A DNA stretch of 64,000 bases from Symbiodinium natans (GCA_905221605.1 CAJNDS010000891.1:329922-393921), one strand, 5' to 3'. Positions 41,640-52,855 are shown, numbered from the stretch's first letter. Numbers and translations: made by a program. The notes: generated by a model not told the origin, from the sequence alone.

Positions 41640-41975
41640 GTTAGGGTTTAGGGTTTAGGGTTTAGGGTTTAGGGTTTAGGGTTTAGGGTTTAGGGGTTTA
41701 GGGGTTTAGGGGTTTAGGGGTTTAGAGGTTTGGAGGTTTAGAGGTTTAGAGGTTTAGAGGTTTAGAGGTTTAGAGGTTTAGAGGTTTAGAGGTTTAGAGG
41801 TTTAGGGTTTTGGAGGTTTAGAGGTTTAGAGGTTTAGTGGTTTAGAAGATTAGGGGATTAAAATTTAGGGGTTTAGGGGTTTAGGGGTTTTGGGGATTAG
41901 GGGTTTTGCGGGCCTAAGGTTTGGGATCTATAGGTCTTAGGGTTTAGGGTTTAGGGTTTAGGGTTTAGGGTTTAG
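41640..41975 (+). repeat. TTTAGGG, TTTAGGGG and TTTAGAGG blocks
   Basis: Heptamers, then octamers TTTAGGGG, then about 14 TTTAGAGG octamers (41715-41850), then heptamers again: an ordered series of homogenised variants. Confidence 0.95.
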
Positions 41976-42679
41976 TTTTGGGGCTTGTAAGATTCAGGGT
42001 TTTTTTCGGGTTTAGGGACTTGGGGCTTGGGGTTTTTAGGGCTTATCGGGTTTGGTGGTTTAGCCCTAAAACCCGAAACCCCAAGCCCTGAGCCCTAAGC
42101 CTCCGAAGCCCTAAGCCCTGAGCCCTAAACATGACGCCCGGCTCACGGTTGCAAGGTCGTCGGCCTCTACAGTAAGCCCAAAAACAAAGGATCCCAACAA
42201 GACTCTTCTCTCTCTGGCCGCTGAAAAAGGTGTAGGATTTGGGGTTTAGGCGTTTAGGATTGACAGACGCCGGGACCTTCATCTGAAGTGCGCGTCGTCT
42301 AGCTTCAGCGGGGTCCTCGTCCTCCGGCAGAGGATCAGACGTTTTGGGAGAGGGGGGGAACCCTAAACCCTAAACCGTGTGGAGGGGCACGGGGCGGGGG
42401 GGGGCGGGCGGAGGGGGGGGGGGGGGTTTGGGGCCCAGGAGCTTAGCGTTTCTTTGGACGGAAATCTTGCCCCCCCTAAACCCTTTGCAGGATGACTAGG
42501 ATATAGGCTCTAGGGATTCTATTGAGGCTGGAGGCATTAGAGGTCTGGCACTTCGAGAAGAAAGTTTGTCGAGGGTTTAGGGTTTTGGTTTAGGGCTCTC
42601 ATGCCTATCCTGCTAGAATTTCGGGCTCGGCCTCTGTATCAACAGAATACCCCTAAACCCCTTTCAGAGGTAGTCCCAG

Positions 42680-42730
42680 TTGGGATGTTCCCCCTTAGAC
42701 TAACAGTCCTTAATGAAATTATAATAAGGG
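42680..42730. mobile_element. Family F2 half element inside an open frame
   Basis: TTGGGATGTTCCCCCTTAGA and CTAACAGTCCTTAAT match the F2 left arm only. A plus-strand 79-codon frame (42601-42840) runs through it; whether that frame is coding is doubtful. Confidence 0.55.
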
Positions 42731-42824
42731 TAAACCCGGAACCAGCAGCAACAGCTGAAAATCTAGGGTCAATCCACAGGATCCCATTTACCTTTTCAAT
42801 CCTAGGTCTCGGAGCCTTAGGGCT

Positions 42825-42905
42825 AAACCCTAAACCCTAAACCCTAAACCCTAAACCCTAAACCCTAAACCCTAAACCCTAAACCCTAAACCCTAAACCC
42901 TAAAC
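42825..42905 (-). repeat. CCCTAAA array
   Basis: About 11 perfect units. Confidence 0.96.
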
Positions 42906-43552
42906 CTTCGGGGATATAGTCCGTAAACCCTGCTTCTGGCTTTGGGACTGTGGGCGAGTCGGCCAGCTCGGCGAGCCGAAGGGTTTGAGGCTTCAAAGGG
43001 GCCTTGGACCTTGGGGTTTAGGGTTTAGGGTTTAGGGTTTAGGGCTAGGGTTTAGGTTTTAGGGTTCAGGGTTTGGGGTTTAGGACTTCGGGTCTAGGGT
43101 TGAGGGTTTGGGGTTTAGGGTTTAGGGTTTGGGGCTGGGGTTCAGGGTTCAGGGTTCGGAGTTTGGGTTCTAGGCTTCTGAACAACCCTTCCCTCCCCCT
43201 TGCACAAATACGTTGGGCAGAGGCCTTTATCAATGGGTCTAACATAAACCCTCAACCTTAAACCCTAAACTCCAAACTGCTTGAACAGCTTTGAAGGACG
43301 TCCTTTATAATAGTGAACTTTGTTCGTACGGTGCGGACATAGATCTGGGGTTTAGGGTGTTGGGTCTAGGGTCGCAAACCGGAAAACGCTTGCAATACAG
43401 TGGTACTCTGGTTGTCATCAGATGCCAGCGGGCGCTTGCTTAGACTTTAGACTTTGATTCGTGTCTAGCAGGGTAACATAAGCCATGGCCCTAAAGAATC
43501 TAGGGCCTGCCCACAGGATCTATGTACCTTAACTACTACTTGCATAAGAACC

Positions 43553-43616
43553 CCACAAAAATGTACGATAACAATCCCCAAATAGCCCTTTATACAAAAT
43601 GTACGATAACAATCCC
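43553..43616. repeat. 39-bp spaced duplication
   Basis: AAAATGTACGATAACAATCC occurs at about 43557 and again 39 bp later. Confidence 0.8.
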
Positions 43617-43966
43617 TGTGGAGTCTGTGGAGTATAACCCGTTTAAGGAAGACTACTATATGTTTGGGTGGGTTCTTCAACAAATAGTAGCTATATAGGG
43701 ATCCGGGAAACCTTGCAGCTTCTAAACATCATAGATTCCACCATCTGGATGCATCGTAGGGCCTGAGGCTTTGGGACCCTAAATCTCTGTAGGGCTTTAG
43801 AGTTGAGGGTTTTAGGGCTTCGTGGTACTAGCGAGAAACCGTGGTAGGCCTTTTGACCCTAACCCCCAAACCCTAAACCCTAAATCCTAAACCCTACACC
43901 CTAGCCCCCAAGCCCTAATCCCTAAACCCTGAACCGTAAACCCTAAACCTAAACCCTACAACAGCC

Positions 43967-44026
43967 CATGCGGTCCTTGTTGCTGAACGTGGCCCGCTGC
44001 GTGAAGTGCTTGCGAGCGAAGAGGTC
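43967..44026 (-). CDS. Candidate exon, strong codon bias
   Basis: The minus strand reads EDLFARKHFTQRATFS and NKDRMG; essentially every codon after the first few ends in G or C. GGTTGGAG precedes it. The plus ATG frame is less biased. Confidence 0.42.
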
Positions 44027-45024
44027 CTCCAACCCTAATCCCTAAACCCTAACCCCTAAAACCTAAACCCTAAATCCTGAACCCAAAACTCTAGACCCTA
44101 AGCCTTGAGGACTCTCATTCTAGGATTCTTGGGGGGTTTTGGGTTTTGGGTTTGCTTGGGGCCTCTTGGATTTAGGGTTTAGGGTTCCCCCCCCTCCGGT
44201 TCGGAGTACAGGGGTTTTAGTGTTTAAGGGTGACCGAAGCGCGACAATCCACACGATGGCATGTCATCAAGTTGAGAGGTCTGGTGAAGCACGTTCGTCA
44301 TTCAACCCCAGACCACCTCTACGGGTTTAGGGTTTAGGGTCTAGGGCAAACCCTAAACACTAAACACTAGTGCTTCAAACCCCTCCTCCTTGTAGACACC
44401 GCCCATTGCTGTGACAGCAGATTGCACCTGGTCTTTCAAATTCCAGGGGCATACTGTCAGCCTTTTGTTTTAGGGTTCAGGGAATTTTTCAATTTAGGGT
44501 TCACAGTCCACAGCTCTAGGGCTTCAGGGTTTAGATTGTAGGGGCTCAGGGACGTTGGGATTTAGGGTTCAACGCTTGAGTCTTTTAGGGTTTAGATTTT
44601 AGGGTGTTGGGTTCGGGGGCGCTTGACCACCTGTACCCCCTAAACCCTGAACCCTGAACCCTGAACTCTAAACCCTAAACCCTAAACTCTAAACCCTAAA
44701 CCCTAAACCCGAAACCGGGAATATAGGGGAACTCAAACCCAAAAAAACCCACACCTCCTAATTCCCAAATACGAACTCGTAAGGGGCCTGCCGGAAGCCT
44801 GAAAGTCTAAGGCCTTAAGTTCAATTTTCGGCCTTGAAGCTCCTTCAAACGCCCTAGAACCCTTTCGTTATAACCCCTGAACCCCGGAAATACCCGAAAC
44901 CCTAATCCCTAAACCCTAAACCCTAAACCCAAAGTTCGGCCTTGAAACTCCTCTTGCTGGCCAAGAGGCGTTGCACAAGGCCGTAGGTCGATCCAGCGTT
45001 TGGGTTGCAGATGGCTACGGCACG

Positions 45025-45089
45025 CGGATAGGGGGTAGGGCTTAGGGGTAGGGTTTAGGGTTTAGGGTTTAGGGTTTAGGGTTTAGGGT

Positions 45090-45127
<38 letters not shown>

Positions 45128-45131
45128 AGGT

Positions 45132-45170
<39 letters not shown>

Positions 45171-45240
45171 GGTAGAGGGTAGAGGGTTGAGGGTTGAGGG
45201 TTGAGGGCTTAGGGCTTAGGGCTAGGGTTTCAGGTTTAGG
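45025..45240 (+). repeat. TTTAGGG then TTGAGGG array
   Basis: Five TTTAGGG units pass into about 17 TTGAGGG units with two TAGAGGG, then GCTTAGG variants. Confidence 0.96.
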
Positions 45241-45267
45241 GTTGAGGGGTTTTGGGGTTTAGGTTGT

Positions 45268-45613
45268 TTTTGTTTTTTTTTTTTTTTTTTTTTGGGGGGG
45301 GGGGGTTATGGGTTTTGGGGTTTAGGTCGTTTGTTTTTGGTTTTGGAGTTTAGGAATTGTTGGGTTTTCGGTCTAGGGGTTTTGGGTTTTCGGGTCTGAG
45401 GTTTAAGGCCCTGAGGTTTGAGGGTCTAGGGTTTAAGATTTTTGGGGTTTTGGGTCTAGAGTTTGCGTGTTTAGGGTTTGGGGTTTAAGGCCCTTTGGTT
45501 TGAGGATTTAGGGTTTAGGGCTGTTGGGAGTTGGGTTTTGGGGTTTGCGTGTGTAGGGTTTAGACTCGGGCTCAAGAGCACTTCCTTTTTTGTTTTTTGT
45601 TTGTTTTTTTTTT

Positions 45614-45644
<31 letters not shown>

Positions 45645-45652
45645 GGGGGGTG
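45268..45652. repeat. Poly-T/poly-G tracts and degenerate TTTGGGG
   Basis: T19G11 at about 45275-45306 and T25G28 at about 45600-45650, with degenerate TTTGGGG-like DNA between. Confidence 0.93.
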
Positions 45653-45654
45653 GG

Positions 45655-45775
45655 TGAGTTAAGGTTTAGGGCTTAGGGCTTAGGGCTTAGGGCTTAGGGC
45701 TTAGGGCTTAGGGTTTAGGGTTTAGGGTTTAGGGTTTAGGGTTTAGGGTTTAGGGTTTAGGGTTTAGGGTTTAGG
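45655..45775 (+). repeat. GCTTAGG then TTTAGGG array
   Basis: Six to seven GCTTAGG units followed by about 10 TTTAGGG units. Confidence 0.96.
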
Positions 45776-45856
45776 GAAACTTCAGATGGCACCCCAAAAA
45801 CAGAGACTTACGGCGTTTGGGGCAGAGGGAAGCACGAGAATGTCCCTGCCAAGCCT

Positions 45857-45990
45857 CCCTAAACCCTAAACCCTAAACCCTAAACCCTAAACCCTAAACC
45901 CTAAACCCTAAACCCTAAACCCTAAACCCTAAACCCTAAACCCTAAACCCTCCCTAAACCCTAAACCCTAAACCCTAAACCCTAAACCCG
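45857..45990 (-). repeat. CCCTAAA arrays
   Basis: Thirteen and six units separated by a short CCCT slip. Confidence 0.96.
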
Positions 45991-46359
45991 CGAAAAAACA
46001 TCAGTGTTCCACAGAATTCTGCAAGGGGCCCACCAGATGAACGGTAGACCCTAAACCCTATACCCTATACCCTAAACCCTAAACCTAAACCCTGAACCCT
46101 AAACCCTGAACCCTGAACCCTGAACCCTAAACCCTAAACCCTAAACCCCAAACCCTAAACCCTCAACTGCATCCTGGGCTTAGGGTTCCAGAGCTTCGGC
46201 TCTGAAGCAACCAAAGACATGCAAACCCCGAAGCCCGAAACCCTGTTTAGGGTGTAAGAAGTGCTTTAGGGTTTAGGGTTTAGGGTTTAGGGTTTAGGGT
46301 TTAGGGTTTAGGGTTTAGGGTTAGGGCTTAGGATTCAGGGCTTTAGGGGCTTAGGGCGT

Positions 46360-46398
46360 CTAGATCGCCTCGTACATGTTGCGCAGGTCCTGCTGGGC
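46360..46398 (-). CDS. Candidate 39-nt terminal exon
   Basis: Minus strand: acceptor GTTCAATGACAG, then 12 codons AQQDLRNMYEAI and TAG, exactly 39 nt with every codon G/C-ending. It follows the other minus-strand exons at 47-56 kb and would close that gene. Confidence 0.48.
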   Translation of the reverse strand, partial: AQQDLRNMYEAI

Positions 46399-47494
46399 CT
46401 GTCATTGAACTTGCTGTGGCACTGGGCAGACCGACCCGATCACTTCTTCTCTGCCAGCCCTGCGTCTACTCTGACAGCCCTGAACCCTGAACCCTGAACC
46501 CTGAACCCTGAACCCTAAGCCCTAAACCCTAAGCCCTGAACCCTGAACCTGTCTTTGTGTTTGGGGTGAGTGAAGGAGTCTAAGCTTCTTTCCTCAGAGC
46601 ATCCCAATCCTGAACCAGGAACCCTAAACCCTAAACCCTAAACCCTAAACCCTAAACCCTAAACAGTGGCCTGAACAAAACTCAGACATAATGCCGAAGG
46701 GGAATGTAGAAGAAGTCTGGTCAAAATGGGTGGGCTATACCATGAACTAACTACCTGAATAGCTGAGTCGGACGATTAGGCAATAGGGTTTAGGGTTTAG
46801 AGTTTAGGGTTTAGGGTTTCGGGTTTAGAGCAGCCCGTCATCCTCAAACCACAAGCTCAAGTCTTAGCTGGGCGTTTCTTAGGGTAGTTACATGACCCCG
46901 TTTTCTGGGCCCTTAGTTAGGGAACCCGTTTATGCCTCGATGTACCCCTTGGGGTTTCGGGAGTGGGGTTCAGAGATTGAGGTTTAGGGTTGGGGTTGAG
47001 CCCTGGCCCTAAACCCTAAATCCTAAACCCTAAACCCTCAACCCCCCCTCTTAGAATGCTACGGCAGCTCAGGTCCGGGGCCCGGCTGCTCATGATCTGA
47101 TTTTCGGGTTGAGGGTTGTAGGGGTTCGCTTCGTACGTTTAAGGTTTAGGGTTTAGGGTTTAGGGTTTAGGGTTTAGGGTTTAGGGTTTAGGGTTTAGGG
47201 TTTAGGGCTCAGGGCTTGCTGTTCGGGAGCGTAGGGAGTTCTGGGAAGCCCGGGCCTTAGGCGAAGTTCAGCGTCCCTGAAACCTAGGGGATGGGATTAG
47301 GGGGCCCCTTGGGGATATAGACCCTCTGAATAAGGTCCCTGTTTAAGAGAGCCAGAAGAGGGTTAAGAAGGGGTTCCCTTTTAAGGGTCCCCCTTATCCT
47401 ACCTAGGAAAACCACTGCTCCAGCGCGCTTCAAGGGGGCCTGCGGGTCAGGATTTTGGCCTACTTGAGCTTCTAGACTGACTTTGGGGTTCAAG

Positions 47495-47628
47495 TAAGGT
47501 TTAGGGTTTAGGGTTTAGGGTTTAGGGTTTAGGGTTTAGGGTTTAGGGTTTAGGGTTTAGGGTTTAGGGTTTAGGGTTTAGGGTTTAGGGTTTAGGGTTT
47601 AGGGTTTCGGGTTTCGGGTTTCGGGTTT
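47495..47628 (+). repeat. TTTAGGG array
   Basis: About 19 units, the last three TTTCGGG. Confidence 0.96.
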
Positions 47629-47654
47629 GAAAACCCTAAACACCCCTAACCTTG

Positions 47655-47735
47655 CGGGATCGACTCGCACCATCCCTCGGCCTTGCCCTCCTCGGTCGCA
47701 CCGCGCCAGCTTGCAAAGCAGCTGGCCATGGTGGC
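47655..47735 (-). CDS. Candidate exon with strong codon bias
   Basis: Minus strand: acceptor GAAACCCCACAG, then ATMASCFASWRGATEE and GKAEGWCESIPQ, nearly all codons G/C-ending. The donor reads AAG|GTTAGGGG, so the splice site coincides with telomere-like sequence. Confidence 0.5.
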
Positions 47736-48561
47736 CTGTGGGGTTTCGGGTGCTTAGGGTTTAGGGTTTAGGGTTTAGGGTTTAGGGTTTAGGGTTTAGG
47801 GTTTAGGGTTCGGGGTTGCTTTTTTTTGTTTAGGGTGTAGGGTTCAGGGTTCAGGGTTCAGGGTGTAAGTAGTGCTTAGGGTTTGAAAAATAATTAGGGT
47901 GCTTAGGGTTTAAGTAGGGCTTAGGGTTTAACAAGAACTAGGGCTTAGGGTTTAAGTAGGGCTCTAGGATTCAGGGCTTTCGGGCTTTGGGGTATTGAGG
48001 GCTTTGGGAATTTAGGGCATTGGCTTTTCGAGCTCCACCTAGAGACCGTAAAATTGCTCGGCCATGACTGGGCCATTTGGGCCATCTTCACAGCCCACCA
48101 ACAACCACACTGATATGTTGCAAGCTTGCTACCTGTTTAGGGTTTTAGGGTTTTAGGGTTTCCGCAAATACTGAGAGTCCAAATGCAGCAAACACAGGCC
48201 GGCAAATAGGCGGAAACCCTAATGGCTCTTGGCCTCAAGCCCGAAACCCTAGTCCCAAAACCCTAAACCCCAAACCCTAAACCCTAAACCCTGAACTCTA
48301 AACCCTACAGGGTACCTTTGAAGAGTACATTGATCCCTCACACCATCAAATAGGAAAAAGATCCTGTGTACATACGTACCTGTGCATGTGCTTATGTACA
48401 TATAGAGAGAGATATACATGCATTTCATGAGACAGACACACGTACCTATGTAGCCTATATTCACAACTCCAAACCCTAAACCCTAAACTCTAAACCCAAA
48501 ACCCTAAACCCTAAAACCCTGAAACGCTAAACCCTAAACCCTAAAACCCTGAAAGGACACC

Positions 48562-48638
48562 CTGACATCCACTTCGCGCCAGGCCTTGGAGCTCCCCTCT
48601 GCCATGCCCATTAAACATGCCCGCGACTTGTCGCTCAT
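48562..48638 (-). CDS. Candidate exon with both splice sites
   Basis: Minus strand: acceptor TAGGTGGCCAG, then MSDKSRACLMGMAEGS and SKAWREVDVR, donor GTGTCC. An in-frame ATG at the acceptor is probably not a start. Confidence 0.48.
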
Positions 48639-48644
48639 CTGGCC

Positions 48645-48900
48645 ACCTAGGGTTTGGGTTTAGGGTTTAGGGTTTAGGGTTTAGGGTTTAGGGTTTAGGG
48701 TTTAGGGTTTAGGGTTTAGGGTTTAGGGTTTAGGGTTTAGGGTTTAGGGTTTAGGGTTTAGGGTTTAGGGTTTAGGGTTTAGTTAGGGTTTAGGGTTTAG
48801 GGTTTAGGGTTTAGGGTTTAGGGTTTAGGGTTTAGGGTTTAGGGTTTAGGGTTTAGGTTTAGGGTTTAGGGTTTAGGGTTTCGGGTTTCGGGTTTAGGGT
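48645..48900 (+). repeat. Long TTTAGGG array
   Basis: About 36 units with one TTAGTTAGGG and one TTTAGG slip, second only to 2666-2927. Confidence 0.97.
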
Positions 48901-49002
48901 TGGAATTTGGGCTTTCATGTTGTCATACTCGGTCGTAGAAGGAAAGTCGTGACTTGCACGATGATAACCAATTGGGGGATACACAGTCCCAAATTCTGCA
49001 TT

Positions 49003-49079
49003 CCCAATTTGACTTCGCCCACTCAAGCTATCGACCGCCTGTAGGCGCACGCCAATTTGACTTCGCCCACATCGACCGC
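49003..49079. repeat. Imperfect direct duplication
   Basis: CAATTTGACTTCGCCCAC followed by ATCGACCGCC occurs at 49003 and 49052; the first copy has a short insertion. Confidence 0.8.
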
Positions 49080-49122
49080 CATCCTTTGCCCCAGCATCAT
49101 CGCCCCTTCCCCTGGCTCTCAG

Positions 49123-49245
49123 GGTAGTTTCATGGTCCCATTAAAATGGTCCCTCTAAACCCTAAACCCTAACTCCTAAACCCTAAACCCTAAACCTCAA
49201 GGGGTTCTGGAGTATGGGCCCTTGGCTTTTATGGGGTATAGAAGC
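49123..49245. mobile_element. Family F5 element split by a CCCTAAA array
   Basis: GGGTAGTTTCATGGTCCCAT at the left; GGAGTATGGGCCCTTGG at the right. Six CCCTAAA-type units (49155-49198) take the place of the usual middle. Confidence 0.6.
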
Positions 49246-49595
49246 GCTAAGCGGTTTTTACGGGTTCCAGGAGTTTTGGCCCCTGCGTCTTGATTTTGGT
49301 TCTTATGCAGTGTCCACCTACAGGCACGCAGTGCGTCAAAACCCCAAAACCCAAAACCCTAAACCCAAAACCCTAAACCCTAAACCGTAAACCCTAAACC
49401 CTAAACCCTATAGACCCTAAACCAAGAGATGCTTTCCAGATGCACTTGCAGGATTCTGGGCACAGAGGTGCTGTGCATGTAAGCGAGGTCTTGACCCTGC
49501 ACATGTGTGGAAAAAAACGCATGTCGCTCTCGGCTTCTTGTTCACGCCGTGCGGAGGGAAACTTGGAACACAAGATGGTAAAGGAATCTCTGGTG

Positions 49596-49708
49596 CATAT
49601 GAAGTAGGGTTTCTTCCCACTGGACACCCAATGTATACCCTCACCAATCTCAAAAAGGAACCTTCTATACACTCATCAAACACAGCAGTACAAACCCTGC
49701 TTCATATG
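49596..49708. mobile_element. Family F7 hairpin element, second copy
   Basis: CATATGAAGTAGGGTTTC to GTACAAACCCTGCTTCATATG-type ends, as at 3228-3353. Confidence 0.75.
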
Positions 49709-49709
49709 A

Positions 49710-49950
49710 TGTTAGGGATGGTCTGTTCAATGGCCGAAGATGTCGTGCGGCAGTTGGTGCTTTTGGCGGCCAGATCCCTCGCACGGCGTCAAGATGATCA
49801 GCGTGGCTTGCACATGTTGTACGTCCAGCCGCCAGCATCAACCCCACACCTCGTGAAACCTAAAAAAGCCCTCAAGCCCCTAAAACAAAAACGCCTTAAT
49901 CAAGAAATTCGAAACCTATATGCCCAACACCCCAATGAAGTGGAGTCATA
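49710..49950 (+). CDS. Possible coding island
   Basis: A plus-strand frame running 49505-49975 crosses the F7 element. The part after it contains SMAEDVVRQLVLLAAR, SLARRQDDQRGLHMLY and KQKRLNQEIRNLYAQH, which look like real protein. The minus strand is partly open too. If real, this is on the opposite strand to neighbouring candidates. Confidence 0.32.
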
Positions 49951-50068
49951 CAGAACCCTAAACCCTAAACCCTAAACCCTAAACCCTAAATCCTAAACCC
50001 TAAACCCTAAACCCTAAACCCGGGTTTTTTCAAGATCTGGGAACATGCGGCGCATCCCGAGGTCTCAC

Positions 50069-50096
50069 CTAGTGATTTCGGCTGTAGGGTTGAAGA
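50069..50096 (-). CDS. Candidate 28-nt micro-exon
   Basis: Minus strand: acceptor CTTTCTGGGACCTCAG, 28 nt reading FNPTAEIT, donor GTGAGA at 50063-50068. Both sites are near consensus. Confidence 0.42.
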
Positions 50097-50646
50097 CTGA
50101 GGTCCCAGAAAGGGGTGGCTTAGGGTTTAGGGTTTAGGGTTTCGGGTTTAGGGAAGGTTTAGGGTTTGGGGTGTGGGGCTCGGGGCTTAGGGTATAGGGC
50201 TTAGGGCACCCCTAACATACCCGCCAAATGCTACGATCCGTATGATTTTGGCTCTAGGGTTTAGGAATAATCCATGTTGTTGGACCCGCCAAATGAAGGG
50301 TACCCACGGTTCAGCCTTAGAGAGACAACAATACTGGATACAAGTGGACGTTTCTCAAAGTAGGGGATAGACCCCCAAATACTATATTCCTCCTTATTGT
50401 AGGAGCCCCAAATTAAGGGTGCCCCCGATTTTGGGAAGCCCCCCAACCCAACCAAGTCTTTCTCTCTAGCGCCCACAATCCTGATACGTGCCTTGAATAG
50501 AGGGTTTAGGGTTTAGGGTGTAGGGTTTAGGGTTTAGGGTTTAGGGTTTAGGGTTTAGGGCAGAGCTCATGGGGTTGGGGGGGGGGGGTGCGCTAGGACT
50601 GCGCTTTTGTTCGGGATTTAGAGTTTTGGACTTTCGGGGGTGTCGG

Positions 50647-50782
50647 TTGAGATGTTCCCCCGTTACACCAAGAGTCCTTAATAGGGATTACAGAACTTAG
50701 GGTTTAGGGTTCAGGGTTTAGGGTGTAGGGTTTAGTATTCTAATCCCCATTAAGGACTGTTAGTATAAGGGGCAACATCCCA
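50647..50782. mobile_element. Family F2 element with array in the loop
   Basis: Arms TTGAGATGTTCCCCCGTTAC and AGTCCTTAATAGGGATTA pair with TAATCCCCATTAAGGACT and GGGGCAACATCCCAA. About six TTTAGGG-type units (50696-50738) occupy the loop, where 14118-14220 has only about 15 bp. Confidence 0.75.
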
Positions 50783-51017
50783 ATCTGTTAAGAAGCGCAA
50801 GAAGCAGTTTGGTTCAACCGCAACGTCGCCTCCTTGTAGGATGCCATTGCAGCTTGTTTGTTAAGGTCGTGCCTTAACTCCGACACCCGAAACCCGAAAC
50901 CCGAAACCCTAAACCCCTGCAGAAACACAACACACACACATACAACAATCCTCAGCTCTGCTGCCCGACCTCCCATGAACCAAAGCTTTAGCCCTAAGGA
51001 AGGGCCCAAAGGGTCCA

Positions 51018-51200
51018 TCCTAAACCCTAAACCCTAAACCCTAAACCCTAAACCCTAAACCCTAAACCCTAAACCCTAAAACCTAAACCCTAAACCCCAA
51101 CCCCTAAACCCCTAAACCCCTAAACCCCTAAACCCCTAAACCCCTAAACCCCTAAACCCCTAAACCCCTAAACCCCTAAACCCCTAAACCCTAAACCCTT
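51018..51200 (-). repeat. CCCTAAA then CCCCTAAA array
   Basis: Nine heptamers, then about 12 octamers, then two heptamers. Confidence 0.96.
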
Positions 51201-51672
51201 GGAGCCCTGAAGGAGTCCCTGTACAGTAAGATTGAACATGAGCCCTCGGGTCTCCCAGGCATGCGTATTGGAAACCTGCTGATAATTGATGGGTATGTTT
51301 GTCGCCTTTCAATGGCAAGAGTTTAGGGTTTAGGGCTTCTAGGGTTTAGGGTTTAGGGTTTAGGGTTTGGGGCGTTTAGGGTTTAGGGTTGAGGGGGGTT
51401 GGTCCAGGTACACCGTGAACCCCGAACCCGGCTGAGACGTCCGGCGAAAGCTCGCCAACTTAGCTTCCACGGCCAGGAAGTCTTGCCTGACACGGGCGAG
51501 GCAAGTACTACACTCCCCTTAGAACCTTAATTTAATGTCCTCTTGGGGTTTATATGAACAGATATAAAAAATGATGCCCAAGGGGGACATAGAGTGTGGG
51601 AGTTGACCAGACCCCGACAGAAAGCCTAAAAACCGACAAGCCCGCTACCACCCTACGAGCAACCTATTCAGG

Positions 51673-51770
51673 CTTAAACCCTAAACCCTAAACCCTAAAC
51701 CCTAAACCCTAAACCCTAAACCCTAAACCCTAAACCCTAAACCCTAAACCCTAAACCCTAAACCCTAAGC
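51673..51770 (-). repeat. CCCTAAA array
   Basis: Fourteen perfect units. Confidence 0.97.
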
Positions 51771-51771
51771 C

Positions 51772-51861
51772 AATTGCGATGAGGCACGTCGCTTTGTCGG
51801 CTTCCTCCTTGGCATTCTCCAGCCGATAGATGCGGGCCTCTCGGCTCAAGGGGCTTCGGCG
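51772..51861 (-). CDS. Candidate exon, coiled-coil-like
   Basis: The minus strand reads SREARIYRLENAKEEA and DKATCLIAI, rich in E, K and A with G/C-ending codons; a GAG acceptor-like motif precedes. Arrays start within a base or two of both ends. An alternative minus frame (Arg/Pro-rich) is less likely. Confidence 0.48.
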
Positions 51862-51988
51862 GTTTAGGGTTTAGGGTTTAGGGTTTAGGGTTTAGGGTTT
51901 AGGGTTTAGGGTTTAGGGTTTAGGGTTTAGGGTTTAGGGTTTAGGGTTTAGGGTGGGTGTAGGGTTAGGGTTTAGGGTTTAGGGTTTA
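51861..51988 (+). repeat. TTTAGGG array
   Basis: About 17 units with a GGGTGTAGGG break. Confidence 0.96.
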
Positions 51989-52228
51989 GGGGGCTCAGGG
52001 CTGGAGGCCATGAGATGGGAAGTTCTGTCCACAACCCCAACACCCTGCGAGGGTTCCCCACGAAAGAAATCGCACTGGGCTACCAGCACCCTAAACCCTA
52101 AACCCTAAACCCTAAACCCTAAACCCTAAACCCTAAACCCTAAACCCTCACAGGCAGAGCATAGGCTGCTGGGTCTAAAGGATGGTAGGTCCAGGCCCCA
52201 GCCCTACTTAGGGTTTAGGGTTTAGGGT

Positions 52229-52267
<39 letters not shown>

Positions 52268-52606
52268 GGTTCAGGCCCTTAAATTGGGTCCTTTGCCTCA
52301 TATACACTATGTATAGTACAGGTCCATACTTCGGATCCCTTTGAGAAAAAGGTAAGGGACACACCTTCGAACTACCGAAGAGTCCATCTGCCTACTATGT
52401 TCCGGGTTATGTTCGGTATTCAAGGGGTTGTAACCTACTATTTTGGGGTTGCAGGTTGGGCCCAACTCGAAACAACAGACCTAAGCCCAAAGCCAAAAAC
52501 ACACAACTCCAAACCCTAAACTCCAAACCCTAAACCCAAAACCCTACACCCTACAATAGGGGTCGTCATAATTACGAATGCTCTTCCCTTAGGGTCCCTT
52601 TGTAAG

Positions 52607-52855
52607 TTATAATGTTGCACCCGTTTTTAGTGAGTGGGGCGACTGTTCTGCGTTTTTTCCGGAAATCTTATAGGGGACCCCCCCTTTGATGAGGTCCTCA
52701 ATGATGCGAAGTGCGCGGCCTGGGGATGATGGCGGGGGGCCGGGGACCCCAAAACGAAAAAACAAATTGAATAAGAAACTCCTGAATCGTCTGGTGTCCA
52801 GCTTTATTTCAAGTCCTTTTATAAAATTTCGTTGCGAAACCAGGCCCCCAAACAA
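52607..52855 (-). CDS. Possible coding island, 82 codons
   Basis: A long minus frame in the largest telomere-free gap of the right half contains NFIKGLEIKLDTRRFR, PSSPGRALRIIEDLIK and PYKISGKNAEQS. No splice sites chosen. It may instead be part of an unrecognised element, as ACAATTTTCC and AAAATTGTTTTGG nearby form an inverted pair. Confidence 0.33.
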   Translation of the reverse strand: MFGGLVSQRNFIKGLEIKLDTRRFRSFLFNLFFRFGVPGPPPSSPGRALRIIEDLIKGGVPYKISGKNAEQSPHSLKTGATL

